A stretch of DNA of 64,000 nt from Cornus controversa. Its lineage: Eukaryota; Streptophyta; Magnoliopsida; Cornales; Cornaceae. Positions 1 through 11,989 of the stretch are shown one piece after another; positions within the stretch are counted from its first letter, which is position 1; every line of letters starts with the position of its first letter. Below the pieces are notes generated by a model. That model searched no databases and was not told the origin of the DNA. It was given only the letters and a program-made list of their open reading frames with translations. The stretch spans positions 43,824,806-43,888,805 of the forward strand of contig CM048848.1 in NCBI GenBank assembly GCA_026545225.1, in the 5' to 3' direction. A program made the position numbers and the translations under genes.

Positions 1-832
1 CCCAGTAACAGCAGCAGCAAGAACTCTTATCGAGGCCTTCGTCATTATCGACTTCAACTTTTCAAACAACATTATAATGGGAAGAGGTTAGATAAACAAG
101 ATACAATGAGTCCCTTCGATGCTCCACCAATTAATGAGGTGCATAGCGCCAAACGGGAGGGATACAATCGACATCTTAAGAGATCAAATGGCTGCTAAGA
201 AATGTTATGCTCTTACACTAAAAGAAAAGGCGGTACATGAAAAGTAGACCAAATAAAAATTACAGAATCTCTACGAAAGGGCGTTCCCCAAGAGCAAGAA
301 AAAGAGAAGTCAACTGAGGAACCACTCAAAAAGGTAGAGATCATCCCTGGCAAAGATCCCACAAGTTTGGGAACCTCTTTCTGCCAGACTAATAGAACGC
401 AGTTAATACAGTTGCTGAAAAAGAATATTGATGTTTTCACCTGAGATCACACCGACATGCCAGGCATAGATCCATCAGTATCATGTCATGCACTCAACAT
501 TAATTTGAGCTACCCATATGTAAAGCAAAAGTAAAGGCGATTCACTCCAGAGAAAAATCAGATCATCGCGGCAGAGGTAGATCGCCTTTTATAAGCAGGC
601 TTCATCAGGGAAGTCCATTTCCCAAATTGGTTTTCAAATGTGGCAATAGTTCAGAAAAAGAATGACAAGTGGTGAATCTGCATAGACTTCACCAACCTTA
701 ATAAGGCTTGCCCTAAAGATAGTTTCCCTCTGTCCAAAATTGATTATGGTCGATGCCACGACTGGGTACGAATGGTTGGCATTCCTTGATATATACTTTA
801 GTTATAATCAGATTCTGATAAGCCCAGACGAT
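1..832 (+). pseudogene. Tat-lineage pol, 5' part (protease end, N-terminal half of RT)
   Basis: Broken reading frames on the + strand show the region between protease and RT (about 1-430) and the first half of a gypsy RT (about 440-832). Recognisable pieces are a DMPGIDPS-like motif near 455-475, FTPEKNQIIAAEVDRLL near 540-590, a GFIREV motif near 600, ICIDFTNLNKACPKDSFPL near 675-730, and YNQILISPDD just before the break. Stops interrupt the frame at several points, including one directly before ICIDF. The frame resumes at 8732 on the far side of the Athila insertion, so the two halves were one RT before that insertion. Confidence 0.8.
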
Positions 833-2208
833 TGATGTGGCTAAACTTGATTGCAATTGTAAGCTTATTTTTGCCCTTTTTCAAAATATAATTTAACCAC
901 TCGCAAGAGCACGAATCTTTGTAGATACGGTTCTATATAGAGGGTATCGATCCCACGAGGACTAGTTGTTAATTGTCTTGAAGAGAGATTAATTCCACTT
1001 TAATTCTAAAAAATAAGGTTTTGATTTTTGTTATAAATCTATTGCATGAAATGTAAAAACACTAAATTTAAAGAGTTAAAAGTTGGGAGAGAGAACTAGG
1101 GGTGGTGGCCACCACTAGCCATTCACATGTCCAAAAATGTAGCAAGCTTGGGATTTATAAAATTAAATGTCTAACAATGTCATTAGGCTTGTGACCTCAA
1201 TGACATATCAAAAGATTAATGTGTGTGCAAACCTATCATAATCCATCTTCAACAAGCATAGTTCTTCAACCTAACTAATTACCCTACTCTCTAAGTGAAC
1301 CTAAATGCATCCAAACTACCTTATCTTGGCATGGTTTATACAAGCAAAAACAACACATTCAATTTAAATACCATTACCTAGCCATCATTTGCATTTCTTG
1401 TGAAAGATGCAAATGTTGTGCATTCACATGATAGATTCTACTCTAAGATAAGAATAAAATCAATATCAAATGAATATATATAAGAAATGAATAAGTGTAC
1501 ATTGTCACTAGACTAAGTAATCAACATTTAAATACAAATCCCAAATAATACTACAAAAATGAACAAGTTTACATGGCTAGAGGTTTCACCCACACCCTAG
1601 TAGAGAAGTTAGTTGCTCATGGCAGCCTTGCACTCTTCCATTGATGGAGAAAATGAAGCTTCAATGTCTGGTTTAGCTCCCCTTCTCCCTCTCCCAAAAA
1701 TCTCTATGTATCTCTGCTCATGTTATGAGAAAAAGGCTCTTTTGTGCATTTTGTGGCTACTTTTCATCCTTGGGGCCCACCATATATATATATATATATA
1801 TAGCAATATATATACCAACTAAAGCTATAATATCTCCATGTGTCTTGTTCAAGTCAGAAAATTCATCCAAGTCGTGCAAAAAGGTAGATTTTGTTGCAAG
1901 TGGGAGAGCAGGTGGGCAAGTGAGTCTGCAGAATCTCGATTGATCGTGATTGGAATCTCGATTGATTGAGATTTCGATTAATCGAAATGCATTGATCGAG
2001 ATCAACATCTTGATTAATCGAGATGCCTTAGCTTCATTTCTGAATTCTGCTCTTCAACTGCAAATGGCCTCAACATTGCTCATTTTGGTACAAAACCTGC
2101 AATACATCAAAAACACAAAAATACCATAAACGTACCTCGGTAAACATAATAACGGGACTAACATATGCAATAAAGAGGATTCAAATGCATAGTATTGAAC
2201 ACTTATCA
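833..2208 (-). repeat. Athila 3' LTR (complete, about 1.38 kb)
   Basis: On the minus strand the LTR runs from TGATAAGTG (2208) to CCACATCA (833), giving TG...CA ends. It is adjacent to a G-rich polypurine tract on the internal side and the ACGAT duplication on the outside. Its first 200 bp match 8514-8731 closely (shared stretch at 2010-2208). Near 900-985 it carries a 'GGGTATCGATCC' segment of a kind common in Athila LTRs. At 1931-2022 it holds a cluster of palindromic TCGATTRATCGA motifs. An (AT)n run is at 1783-1815. Confidence 0.85.
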
Positions 2209-2221
2209 CACCCCCAAACTT
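2209..2221 (-). other. Athila polypurine tract
   Basis: On the minus strand AAGTTTGGGGGTG directly precedes the LTR start TGATAAG. It is G-rich and placed exactly where plus-strand priming of the 3' LTR is expected. Confidence 0.7.
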
Positions 2222-4101
2222 ACACATTGCTAGTCCCTTAGCAATGCAATGCTACAAAAAAAATGGAATAAACTATCTTAAACAAAAATTGAATCATGCT
2301 CAGTCATCAACTAGATAAAGGATGATTATTCGTTCATTTCACACTTGACAAATGCAACAAGTATTACAGAACTATACGGTCATTAGCAAAAAATGGACTT
2401 TCACAAACTACAAACAGAAGATTATCCCCACATAATGGTCAGTCTGAACAAAAATACCGATTCCAACCCCAAAATCCTCTTTGAAAAGTGAACATGCATT
2501 CTAACGCATGGCTTTGTCATTTTTGGAGAAAAATAAGAACAAATCTATTTTTAAAAGAAAAACTCATTGAAAAAGCTCGACACTGTTCTTCATTACCGCA
2601 AAACATACATGAATGGTCATGTGCGGATGACCGTGCAATGCTTATCTCTTTTTGCTTTCTTGTAAGCCCATATAGCGGCATTGGGCCAATGACTCCCAAA
2701 CCAATTGGTTTTAGGGCATTAGATGAAGAAACACCCTTCGGGCTTAATAACCGAGCTTACAAGGCAATGAGCTTAAACAAGCCACCCGCTTATTATTGCT
2801 CAACCTTGCACACTTATACGTGAATACTCCATGCTAAATGAGGCATAGAGATCCGGTTTATTGAGTGAGAAGGCTTATTGCATATTTTTCTCTTTTTTTT
2901 TTTTTACAACAACCAGAAGAACTCATTCTTTAAGTTGTTCAAATAAAAACAAGAATTTACAAAATCCTTCATCAGACTTATACCCCACAATTTAAAATGC
3001 ATGTGTGCAAATTTGTGCGGTTAAGGACAAATTTAGGGCAAGAACCGTACATATTCATATTTGAACAAAAATGTGGACCGTTCAAACCTATTACATAGCT
3101 TGCAAAAGTGCGGGTATTTACAATGTTCAAGTTCTTAACTACCTGCTGCATTTACCTCGGACATTTATTCGAATGATCTTCCCTTAAAAAGCAAGACATC
3201 ATAGCAAGCATGCAAAAATATCAAGAAAAAGAAAAATTGCTCTACAATGACAACCAATACAAAGATTGAACATTTGCATGCATATGCAAGTGGTATAGCA
3301 TACCGCACCCCCAAACTTAGACGCAACATTGTCCTCAATGCTTGGAAAAGAAGAACAAGGAAAGAAATTACCGGGACTGCAGAACTCAACAAAAATGGCA
3401 TTCTAACACGGCCGATCATCCTGTAAATGAGAAAAACCTGCACAGAACACCAACTGGATACCACGAGCATTAAATGGAACAAAAAGTACATGAAAAGAAC
3501 ATGATAAAAGAATTATGTGCAAGCGGACAATGCCAAGATCACTGCACATCCACGGCTCTGAACTGGTGTTTCCCAATTGACTAAGAGGTCTATGCGATAA
3601 GATATTGACTATCCAGGCATGCTAACGTATAGCATGCAAAGGGGCTGTCTTTCTTTATTAACGTCATACTGCATTGAAGCAATCTCAACAGTATTGGGAA
3701 TTGAAATCAGGCGGAATCGCATATAACAATTAGGCAAATGGTACTACATACATAGTCAAAGTATAGAAAGCAGAGATATTGGCAGAGAGTAAAAATAAAG
3801 ACAGTAAATAGAACACATGCTATAAAAGAAATGACAAATGTATTCCATAGATGTGAAAATGAGTTTCAGTACAAAGGGTACATGTAGTTGGAATACACAA
3901 CAACTAACATGGCCTATCAAAAACAAAGAAAGAAAAAACAACAGAAAGTAAAACAGAAAATACGAATAGATAAAGCTACTCTAGGGCGGGTGGTGGTGGA
4001 GGTGGCTCGGTGGTTGGAGTAGAGGTGGAGGTGGAAGTTCAGTCGGCAAACAGGAACTGCAGGTCCTGCCAGAAAGCCCGGAACTCATCTAAAATCGCCC
4101 T
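2222..4101 (-). other. Athila non-coding 3' region
   Basis: This 1.9-kb stretch lies between the env-position ORF and the polypurine tract. I see no sustained coding frame with recognisable motifs. Short open frames on both strands look incidental. A poly-T run lies at 2892-2903. A second G-rich purine tract on the minus strand, 'AAGTTTGGGGGTGC' near 3306-3320, resembles the terminal polypurine tract and may be an internal duplicate of it. Confidence 0.5.
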
Positions 4102-5196
4102 CTAACCCTGTGCCAGAGACGTAATGTCTGTCCTCATAGCCTCCAGCTGACTCTGCGTCACTTGGACATGCTCCTCAAAACCCTGCTGGAGATGCTCAAC
4201 ATCAGCTGCCAGACAGGAATAGCCCATCACCAGAATATCATGCCGCTCTGTGGCGATATCAATCTCATCATCCTCCAGCTCCTCATCGGATGCCTCACCC
4301 TCTGCAGGCGCATCCTCATCCATCTCCACTGGAGCATCCATGTCCACGTCCTCTGGTGGATTGCCCTGGTGGTCTTGGAGCTCCAAGTGCCTCCTCACCC
4401 GCACCCACTGAGTGTGCGTGAAGTGGGAGGGCGGTGCCAACTGGATATCAGTGTCACTAACTGGTATATTAGCATGGCTGAAGAAAGCTGCGACCAGGAA
4501 AGGAAAGGGAAGCCGCCAACTCGACGCTCGCCTCATCTTCTTGTTGACGAGCCCGTCCCAGACTTTGAACATCTGTCCCCAGATCAGCGATGGGACAAAA
4601 AACCATGTGCCTGTGTGAAAAGCGTACAGGCAACGGAGAAGGTCGCCCCGGTGCTCTGCCACATGCTGCAAAGGACACGTGTTCTTGATGAGAACGGTGT
4701 CTAGAAACTATAACACGCTTGGGCACATCTATTTGGACATGCAGTTATGGCTGGGAGTGGTAAACACCCCGCCACACATGTCCATAACGATGGAGAAGAG
4801 GGTCATGTCAGTCGGAAACTTGGGCTTGTAGTTGACCATCCTGGTCAACCATGTCCGGAGGCTACTGGTGTGGAATGCCGATCATCTGGCTATCCGACTC
4901 GGCGTAATGGTAATCGTCGTGCTGCCTACAACCGTCTCCAAGGTGTCAGGCTCTGTACAGGAATAGGTCATGCGCTCGTAGAAGACCTGCACCAATCGCT
5001 CGTGCGCCACATCGGTGGGTGGCACACATAGCCAGTCGAGTCGACGCTGCCGAAGCTCTGCTACCGCCCACGAGCAATCGGGACTCATCTCAAACTCCCG
5101 CAACTCAAATCGTTGCTCCGGGTGGAACTTCCGACTCCAGAAGGCTCGCCCGAGCACATCTCGAACAGCACCAGGGGCATTCTTCACACGCGCCAT
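4102..5196 (-). pseudogene. Athila ORF downstream of pol (env position, plant-transposon-protein-like domain)
   Basis: Two minus-strand open segments, 5196-4882 (104 codons) and 4671-4102 (189 codons), plus a segment in another frame (4726-4469), appear to be one broken ORF. The first has FYERMTYS followed by VVGSTTITITPSRIA. The second has LLYRL-like and GLVNKKMRR motifs, then an acidic tail rich in D/E (roughly residues 105-160) and a short heptad-like stretch. This arrangement resembles the conserved domain of the ORF that follows pol in plant Athila elements. Its role is unknown, and an envelope function is not shown. At least two frameshifts make it non-functional. The + strand reading at 4162-4704 is only its shadow. 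Confidence 0.6.
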
Positions 5197-6287
5197 AATC
5201 CCGGAACAGTCTGCACTTATTCCAAAAATAAAGTAAATAAAAAGAAAATAAAATGAATACTAAAATAAGAATAAAAATTAAAAAGGAGGTTCTAGTCCAT
5301 GGTGCCGACACATGTATTCCAAAATACGCTCGAATCGACTCGATTAGGTCTACTTGGAAGCAAAAACAACCCGCACGAATATGTCTCTCATCTCGCTTTC
5401 AACGAAGTGGCATAAGTGGATGCAACCGAAACAATGGGGTCGTGGTTGCAAACCGACATCAAGCACCCGAAACAAAAATAATGCAAAATCTCACCCGTAC
5501 ACGCACTCCTACCCCCAAAACTTGCAAGTTCCCATCATGAACGTAGCAAATGTAAGCCACTCCAACCCAACATCATCTATCTATATTTATTGACAAAGCA
5601 AACAAAATAAAGCATGCATCAACTTACCTCAAGGCGAAGATGATGAACGGTGCAAGAAAATGGAACCCTAACACGCAGCCGCGAAGATACGAACTCGTGC
5701 GAATATGCGGAAGGCTTGAATTATGGCGAACGACGGTGGAGGGTCGAGAATGATCAGAAAAGGTTGGATGGCACTCGGGGTTTGCTTTGGATCTCTCGGG
5801 CTAGAGGGGGAAGTCGGATGGTCGCGAGAAGGAATGGAGAAATGAGAGGGAGCCCGACGGTTCGAATATATAAGTGCATCACGTGCAGCCAGCGTGACAA
5901 TCTCGATTAATCGAGATCTCGATTGATCGAGAATGGGATCTCGATTGATCGAGATTTTGATTGATCGAGTACCCATCGAAGTGCCATCAAAAATAAACAC
6001 CTCTCGGTACTTTAAACTTTGAAAAATATTCTAACATCTCTGCATTATTTCGATCAATCGAAACCAAAATCTTGATTAATCAAGATCTCGATTGATCGAG
6101 ATCCTTGTTTCGATCAATCGAAATTCTGAAAAAGAGCCTTGTTGATTAGCTTGATCTAGAACCTCATGGACTTGAACTTATGGGACTTAGATATAAAATT
6201 ACTTTGGATTAGAATGACATTATGGAAGTATGATAGCTACCATGGTCGCGCCATATTATACATCTATGGCATGACGTTGGAATCAGT
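5197..6287 (-). other. Athila spacer with clustered TCGATTRATCGA palindromes
   Basis: This is the region between the integrase end and the env-position ORF. I see no convincing coding frame. Two clusters of palindromic units, TCTCGATTAATCGAGA-like, lie at 5899-5970 and 6049-6124. They match units in the element's LTR. Confidence 0.55.
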
Positions 6288-8490
6288 TCACGAGTCAAAA
6301 TAAACAGGATCTGTCAAATTGACAGCATCCACATACTCCATGGTAACTTGGTTATCCACGCACGATTTTAAATGTTGCCCGTTCACTTTGAACAACGATC
6401 CATCTTTCAAGTCCTTCAATTCCACTGCTCCGTGGGGAGCAACGTAATTAACCAAATATGGACCATCCCAACGGGAGCGGAGTTTTCTGGGAAACAAACG
6501 GAGGCGTGAGTTGTACAACCATATTTTCTGGCCCGGAGAAAATGTTTTGACTCGAATATTGCAATCATGAAAGGCTTTAGACTTTGCCTTATAGATTTTA
6601 GCGTTCTCATACACGTCATGTCGCAATTCTTCCAATTCATTCAATTAAAGCTTTCGATTAGAACCAGCCATTTGCATGTCAAAATTGAACGTTTTGGTGG
6701 CCCACAGAGCTTTATGCTCCAATTCAATCGGAAGATAGCATGCTTTACCATAAAACCAACCGGTAAGGTGACATTCCAATAGGAGTCTTATAAGCAGTTC
6801 GGTAAGCCCATAATGCATCATTTAGTCGCAATGACTAATCTTTCCGGTCGGGCTGAATTCTTTTCTCAAGGATGTTCTTTATCTCCCTATTAGATACTTC
6901 CACTTGTCCACTAGTTTGAGGATGGTATGGGGTGGCTACTTTATGTGCGACAGAGTATTTGGTAAGCAAGGGAAGGAACCGATTACAGAAATATTTACCT
7001 TTGTCACTGATGAGGGCCCGAGGCGTACCAAAACTGCTAAAGATATTAGCTTGAATGAACTTAACCACGACTGCGTGGTCATTGGTTTTAGTAACAACGG
7101 CCTCTATCCATTTAGAAACGTAGTCCACCGCCACAAGTATGTACTCATGACTAGTAGATGGTGGAAAAGGTCCCACAAAGTCAATGCCCCACACATGAAA
7201 TATCTCAACAATAAGAATAGGGTTGAGAGGCATCACGTCCTTCTGAGACATCGTGCCAAGGCACTGACATCGCTCACACGAGCGGCAAAAGGAGTATGCA
7301 TCCCGATGAAATGTTGGCCAGAAAAACCCGCATTGAAGAATCTTTGCTGCAGTTTTCTTAGCACTAAAGTGTCCCCCACAAGTAAGTGTATGACAGAATT
7401 TTAGAATGCTTTGGAATTCACTGTTGGGTACACACTTTCGGATTATTTGATCGGGGCAATATTTGAACAATTGAGGATTGTCCCAATAATATGATCGTGA
7501 TTGGGAGAAAAACCGATCATTCTCTTGCTTGGTCCAAGAAGACGGTATTTTACCGATTGCCAAGTAGTTGACAATGTCCGCATACCAAGGGATACTCTCT
7601 TGAGAGATTACAACAAGTTGTTCATCCGGAAAGGATTCACAAACTGGAATGGAATCATTGAGGGATTCAACAAGAATTCTAGAGAGGTGGTCAGCCACCA
7701 CATTTTTGGTTCCCTTTTTGTCTCTGATCTCAAAATTAAACTCTTGCAGCAAGAGTATCCACCGGATCAATCTAGGCTTAGTGTCCTTTTTGGCCAAAAG
7801 ACGCCGAAGGGCAGCATGGTCCGAATAAACAATGACCTTGGAACCTAATAGATAAGCTCGAAATTTGTCCAAAGCAAATACTACCGCAAGCAACTCCTTT
7901 TCCGTTGTGTTATAATTGATTTGAGCCTCGGAAAGGGTTTTACTTGCATAGTAGATAACATGTGGTAATTTGTCTACTCGTTGCCCTAAGACCACACCCA
8001 TAGCATAATCGGATGCATCACACATGATCTCAAATAGGAGAGCCTAATTTGGAGGGATGAGAACTGGATCGGTTGTAAGCATGGTGCAGAGCTTTTCAAA
8101 AGCGTTAAGGCACGCTGCATCAAAGGTAAAACAAGACTTTTTTTCAATAAGGTGACACAAAGGCCGAGAGATCTTGCTAAAGTCTTTGATGAAACGGCGG
8201 TAAAAGCCCGCATGCCCAAGGAATGAACGAATCTCTCTCACCGTTGATGGCGGAGGAAGTTTGAAAATAAGTTCAACCTTAGCTTTGTCAACTTTAATTC
8301 CTCTCTTAGACACAATATGCCCTAGGACAATGCCCTCTTGAACCATAAAATGGCTCTTTTCCCAACTGAGGATTAGATTGGTTTCTTGACATCGTGTAAG
8401 AACACGGGATATATTTTGGAGGCATGATTCGAATGAAGGTCCAAACACGGAGAAATCATCCATGAACACTTCCAAGAAATTCTCCACCAT
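6288..8490 (-). pseudogene. Athila pol fragment: RT C-terminal half, RNase H, integrase
   Basis: One minus-strand frame runs from 8490 to 6288 with three stops. Domains in order are RT from the catalytic VFMDDFSVFG motif (DD at about 8460-8455) through LGHIVSKRGI; RNase H starting at [10 protein letters not shown] with TTEKELLAV and [11 protein letters not shown]; the integrase zinc finger (H..H with CRSCERC, about 7350-7250); the integrase core with Asp in WGIDFVGPF, Asp in [10 protein letters not shown] and Glu in [10 protein letters not shown]; and a C-terminal GPY/F-type module (WDGPYLV, about 6475). The catalytic residues remain. Stops are at about 8044 and 6835 (each where relatives have Trp) and just before 6644. 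The 5' half of RT has been deleted. Confidence 0.88.
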
Positions 8491-8513
8491 GTTCGAAAAG
8501 ATAGATATTATAC

Positions 8514-8731
8514 ACTGATCGAGATTAACATCTCGATTGATCGAGATGCCTTAGCTTCATTTCTGAATTCTGCTCTTCAATTGCAAATGGCCTCAACATT
8601 GCTCCTTTTAGTACAAAACCTGCAATACATCAAAAACACAAAAATACCATAAACGTACCTCAGTAAACGTAATAACGGGACTAACATATGCAATAAAGAG
8701 GGTTCAAATGCATAGTATTGAATACTTACCA
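8514..8731 (-). repeat. Athila 5' LTR remnant
   Basis: This is a 218-bp near copy of 2208 down to about 1992, read on the minus strand from TGGTAAGTATTC. It ends abruptly at about 8514, where RT coding sequence begins. Most of this LTR, the primer-binding site, gag, protease and half of RT were lost in one internal deletion. Differences from the 3' LTR over this stretch are few and scattered. Confidence 0.8.
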
Positions 8732-11340
8732 ACGATCAGGAGAATACATCATTCATCACTAAGAGGGGGATCTATTGCTACAAAGTAATGTCGTTCGAAT
8801 TAAAAAATGTTGGAGCAACTTACTAGATCAACAAAGTTTTCAAAAACTTAATGAGTCGAACGGTCGAAACATACATAGACAGCATGGTGGTGAAAATCCT
8901 CAAGAAGGAGGACCACCTGAAACATCTGCAGGAGGTATTTGACACTTGCGAAATCACAACATGAGGCTGAATTCGTCGAAATGCTCCTTTGAGGTCTCTT
9001 CAAAATAGTTTCTAGGGCATATCGTAAACCAAACGAGGATAGAGGCAGGTCCAATTCAGGTAAAGGCCATTCTTCAGGACAAAGAGCCAAAAACCCATAA
9101 GAATGTTCAGATCTTAATTGGGCCTTGAGTAGAGTCATCTCTCGGCCATCTAACAAATGCAAACCCTTTTTCAATGCCATCAAAGCAAAGGGAAATGAGG
9201 TATGTGGGGCTGAACGGAACGAAACCCTGGCAAAGCTTAAGCAGTACTTGATTCAACTGTCAACACTCTCATCACCTAGGACTAGAGAACCTTTATATTT
9301 ATATCTTGCAGTATCTCGAACAGCCACCAGTGTAGTTCTAATCAGAGAGCTTAACAAACAGCAGTACCCAGTGTTTTACTCAAGCAAGACCATAGATGAG
9401 GCAGAGTAGAGGTACTCGAAGATAGAAAAGATTGTACTGGCCCTGGTCCAAGCAAAGAGGAAGCTTAGGCACTACTTCGAGGCTCACCCAATTATTATCC
9501 CAACCAAATTCCTGATCAGAGCGATTCTTCATAAACCTGATCAATTCGGAAGAGTCACCAAATGGGCAATAGAGTTGGGTGTTTACGGCATAATCTATAA
9601 GCCTCAGACCGCTATAAAGGGATAGGCAATTGCAGATTTTTTGCTAGAGTATGAGCCAGAAAGTGACAAAGACACAGAGGGTTTAGTTCAACCCAAATGG
9701 AAACTCTTTGTCGACGGATCACCATCGCAAGCGAGATCGAGTGTTGGTGTAGAAATCTAGACCCCTAACGAAATGGCTTTACAGCAAGCAATCCATCTGG
9801 AATTTCTTAAGTCAAACAATGAAGCCGAGTCTGAGGCCTTGTTAGCAGGACTAAGACTGGCACAAACACTTCTGGTAAAAAACTTCCAAGTTTTCAGTGA
9901 TTCCCAGTTAGTCATGAAATAAATCAGTAAGGATTACCTTCCAAAAGATGATCGTATAAAGGCATATAAAGACCTGGTAGAAAAGCAACTCAAGGAATTT
10001 AACCAAATCAAAATCTCTCAAGTCTCAAGAGACCTGAACCTGAAAGTCGATAGGCTAGCATGCTCGACTTCAGCAGCTCAACCAAATATGATTAGAATAG
10101 CTCCCCAACCTAGCTGGATGGATCTTATCAAAGCTTATCTTGTTAGAGAAGAATTGCCAGATTCAAAAGAAGAAGCAAGAAAATTTATAATGAACTCTTC
10201 CCGATACTCCATGATCAGCGAACACCTTTGCAAAAGATCATTCTCAGGGCCATATCTGAGGTGTGTGGCCCATGCGAAAGAGAAAGCAGTGTTTTCCAGA
10301 ATCTACGAAGGCATGTATAGAAATCATTCTAGAGGACGGTCACTGGCCCATAAAGCCATTACCCAATGGTACTTTTGGTCGTACATGGCTAGGGAGGCCG
10401 AGGAGCACACCAGAAAATGTGATAAATGTCAAAGGCACGCCAGTGTGCCCCATCAGCCCCCTGAAGATATGACAGCCATGGCCAGTCCTTGGCCATTCGT
10501 AAAATGGGGGATGGACTCAGTGGGACCACTCCCAAAGGCCGCCAATAGTAAGAAGTATGTCCTGCTGGCCACAGATTACTTCACAAAGTAGGTTAAAGCA
10601 GAAGTTTACGCAACAATCACCTATGTGCAAGTAAAAAGGTTTATATGGAGTAACATTATCTGCCGATTCGGTTTACCAAAATCCATTGTCATGGACAATG
10701 CCACAAACTTCAATAACCAGCTGATTGAAAAGTTCTTTAGAAAATACAAGATCAATCAAAAGTTCTCTTCTAGATCCTACCCACAAGGGAACAGCCAAGC
10801 AAAGATAACCAATCGTACTATATTCAAATATGTTTAAAAAAAGCTGGAGGACCGAAAGGGAAAATGACTAAAAGAGTTACCCAAGGTGCTTTGGCCTGCC
10901 AAACGACGCCTAGGCGTCCGACCGTAGAGAGCCCGTTTTACCTAGCCTATAGATCCGAAGTAGAAATAACAACCGAACTTTTCACCCTTACAATTAGAAC
11001 GAAGATACTGGAAAGGGGGTAGAATGATCGACTGCTTAAAAAAAATTTGGATCTCCTAGAAGAGAAAAGGGAGGTAACTCAGATAAGGCTTGCTACTACT
11101 AGAGGATAATCAAGAATAGTTATGATAAAAAAAGTGAAACATCGAGCGTTCAACCTCAGAGACTGGGTGCTACGAAGAGTCACTAATAATACAAAGGAAT
11201 GAAATACTGGGAAGTTTGTAGCAAAATGGAAAGCCTGTATGAAGTCACTGAAGTGATCGAAAAAGGCGCATACAGGTTTCATAGAGTTAGCGATGCAGAA
11301 GCAATTCGCAAGCCTTGGAATACAACCCATTTAAAGAGGA
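8732..11340 (+). pseudogene. Tat-lineage pol, 3' part (RT, RNase H, second RNase H, integrase)
   Basis: The frame resumes after the Athila insertion with DQENTSFITKRG and YKVMSFELKNVGATYQ. The RT catalytic box reads YIDSMVV (about 8872-8892), so the second catalytic Asp is Ser. RNase H follows (about 9220-9640; VFYSSKTIDEAE, KIVLALVQAKRKLRHYF). Next comes an archaeal-type RNase H (about 9700-10060; LFVDGSPSQARSSVGV, NNEAESEALLAGLRLAQ, FSDSQLV), then integrase (10088-10840; HTRKCDKCQRHA, WGMDSVGPLP, MDNATNFNN). The final catalytic Glu is replaced by Lys (AAG at 10802-10804, in SQAKITNR). Stops occur near 9408, 9625, 9760, 9920, 10590 and 10836. The tail to 11340 is too decayed to read with confidence. 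Confidence 0.85.
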
Positions 11341-11989
11341 ACTATGTTTAAAATCCAGCATTAGCAATATATCTTCTAACTTTCAAAAGAATAAAAAAAC
11401 TTTACAATAAAAAGTGCATCTTTTAAAAGTGCTTCACTGTCAAAAAAAGAAAGGACTTGGTCCCACATCGAACAGAAGATTCTGAACTCTGTGCTAAATA
11501 AGGGACAAAGTAAAAATCCTATAGTCGTGGTAAGGCTTGGTCGCTGTGTAAGAATAAATACACAGCGGCAATGCCTTGCCCTCTTTTTGCCTTTATTTTA
11601 AAGGTATTCAACTATCATGCCACTATGGCATATTCTACAAGTATAATCTCCAAATTTCTTTGAAAAAATTATACGTTTGAGACTTGTCATCTAAAAATTT
11701 AGAGTTTTAACTCAAGCAATAAAGCCTTACCATTTTTAAGGAAAGGAATACTCCTTCCTTACGATTGGCCTCAGACTCAATAAGAGTCATGTTTTAGTGT
11801 TTATTAGAGAAAAATATTGGGGCCTAATCCGACACCGAATAAAAATTCTCATCTTCTAACTTATATAAAATGAAACAAATGACCTTGGGGTCACGACGTG
11901 GACATGGTACGGAGCAAGAAAAAGATGTCGTAACATGCCCACGCCTGCTTTTGTACCGGCAATAAAGGCCAACTTTCCTAAAAATTAAA
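11341..11989 (+). other. Tat non-coding spacer after pol
   Basis: This AT-rich spacer lies between the pol end and the tandem array. I see no coding frame with recognisable motifs. Confidence 0.5.

Larger units (their letters stand above)
833..8731 (-). mobile_element. Athila-lineage Ty3/gypsy retrotransposon inserted in the Tat RT
   Basis: On the minus strand the element has a remnant 5' LTR (8514-8731), partial pol (8490-6288), an env-position ORF (5196-4102), a non-coding 3' region, a polypurine tract and a full 3' LTR (2208-833). The direct repeat ACGAT lies at 828-832 and 8732-8736, immediately outside the LTR ends, a perfect 5-bp target duplication. The RT reading frame of the host Tat element is continuous across the insertion site. 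Gag, protease, primer site and the N-terminal half of RT are missing. Confidence 0.88.

Noticed and set aside
4162..4704. 180-codon open frame on the + strand
   Set aside because: It is the shadow of the minus-strand Athila ORF, which has family motifs; the + translation has none.
6904..7848. Open frames of 166 and 115 codons on the + strand
   Set aside because: They lie opposite the Athila integrase and RNase H coding strand and show no motif of their own.
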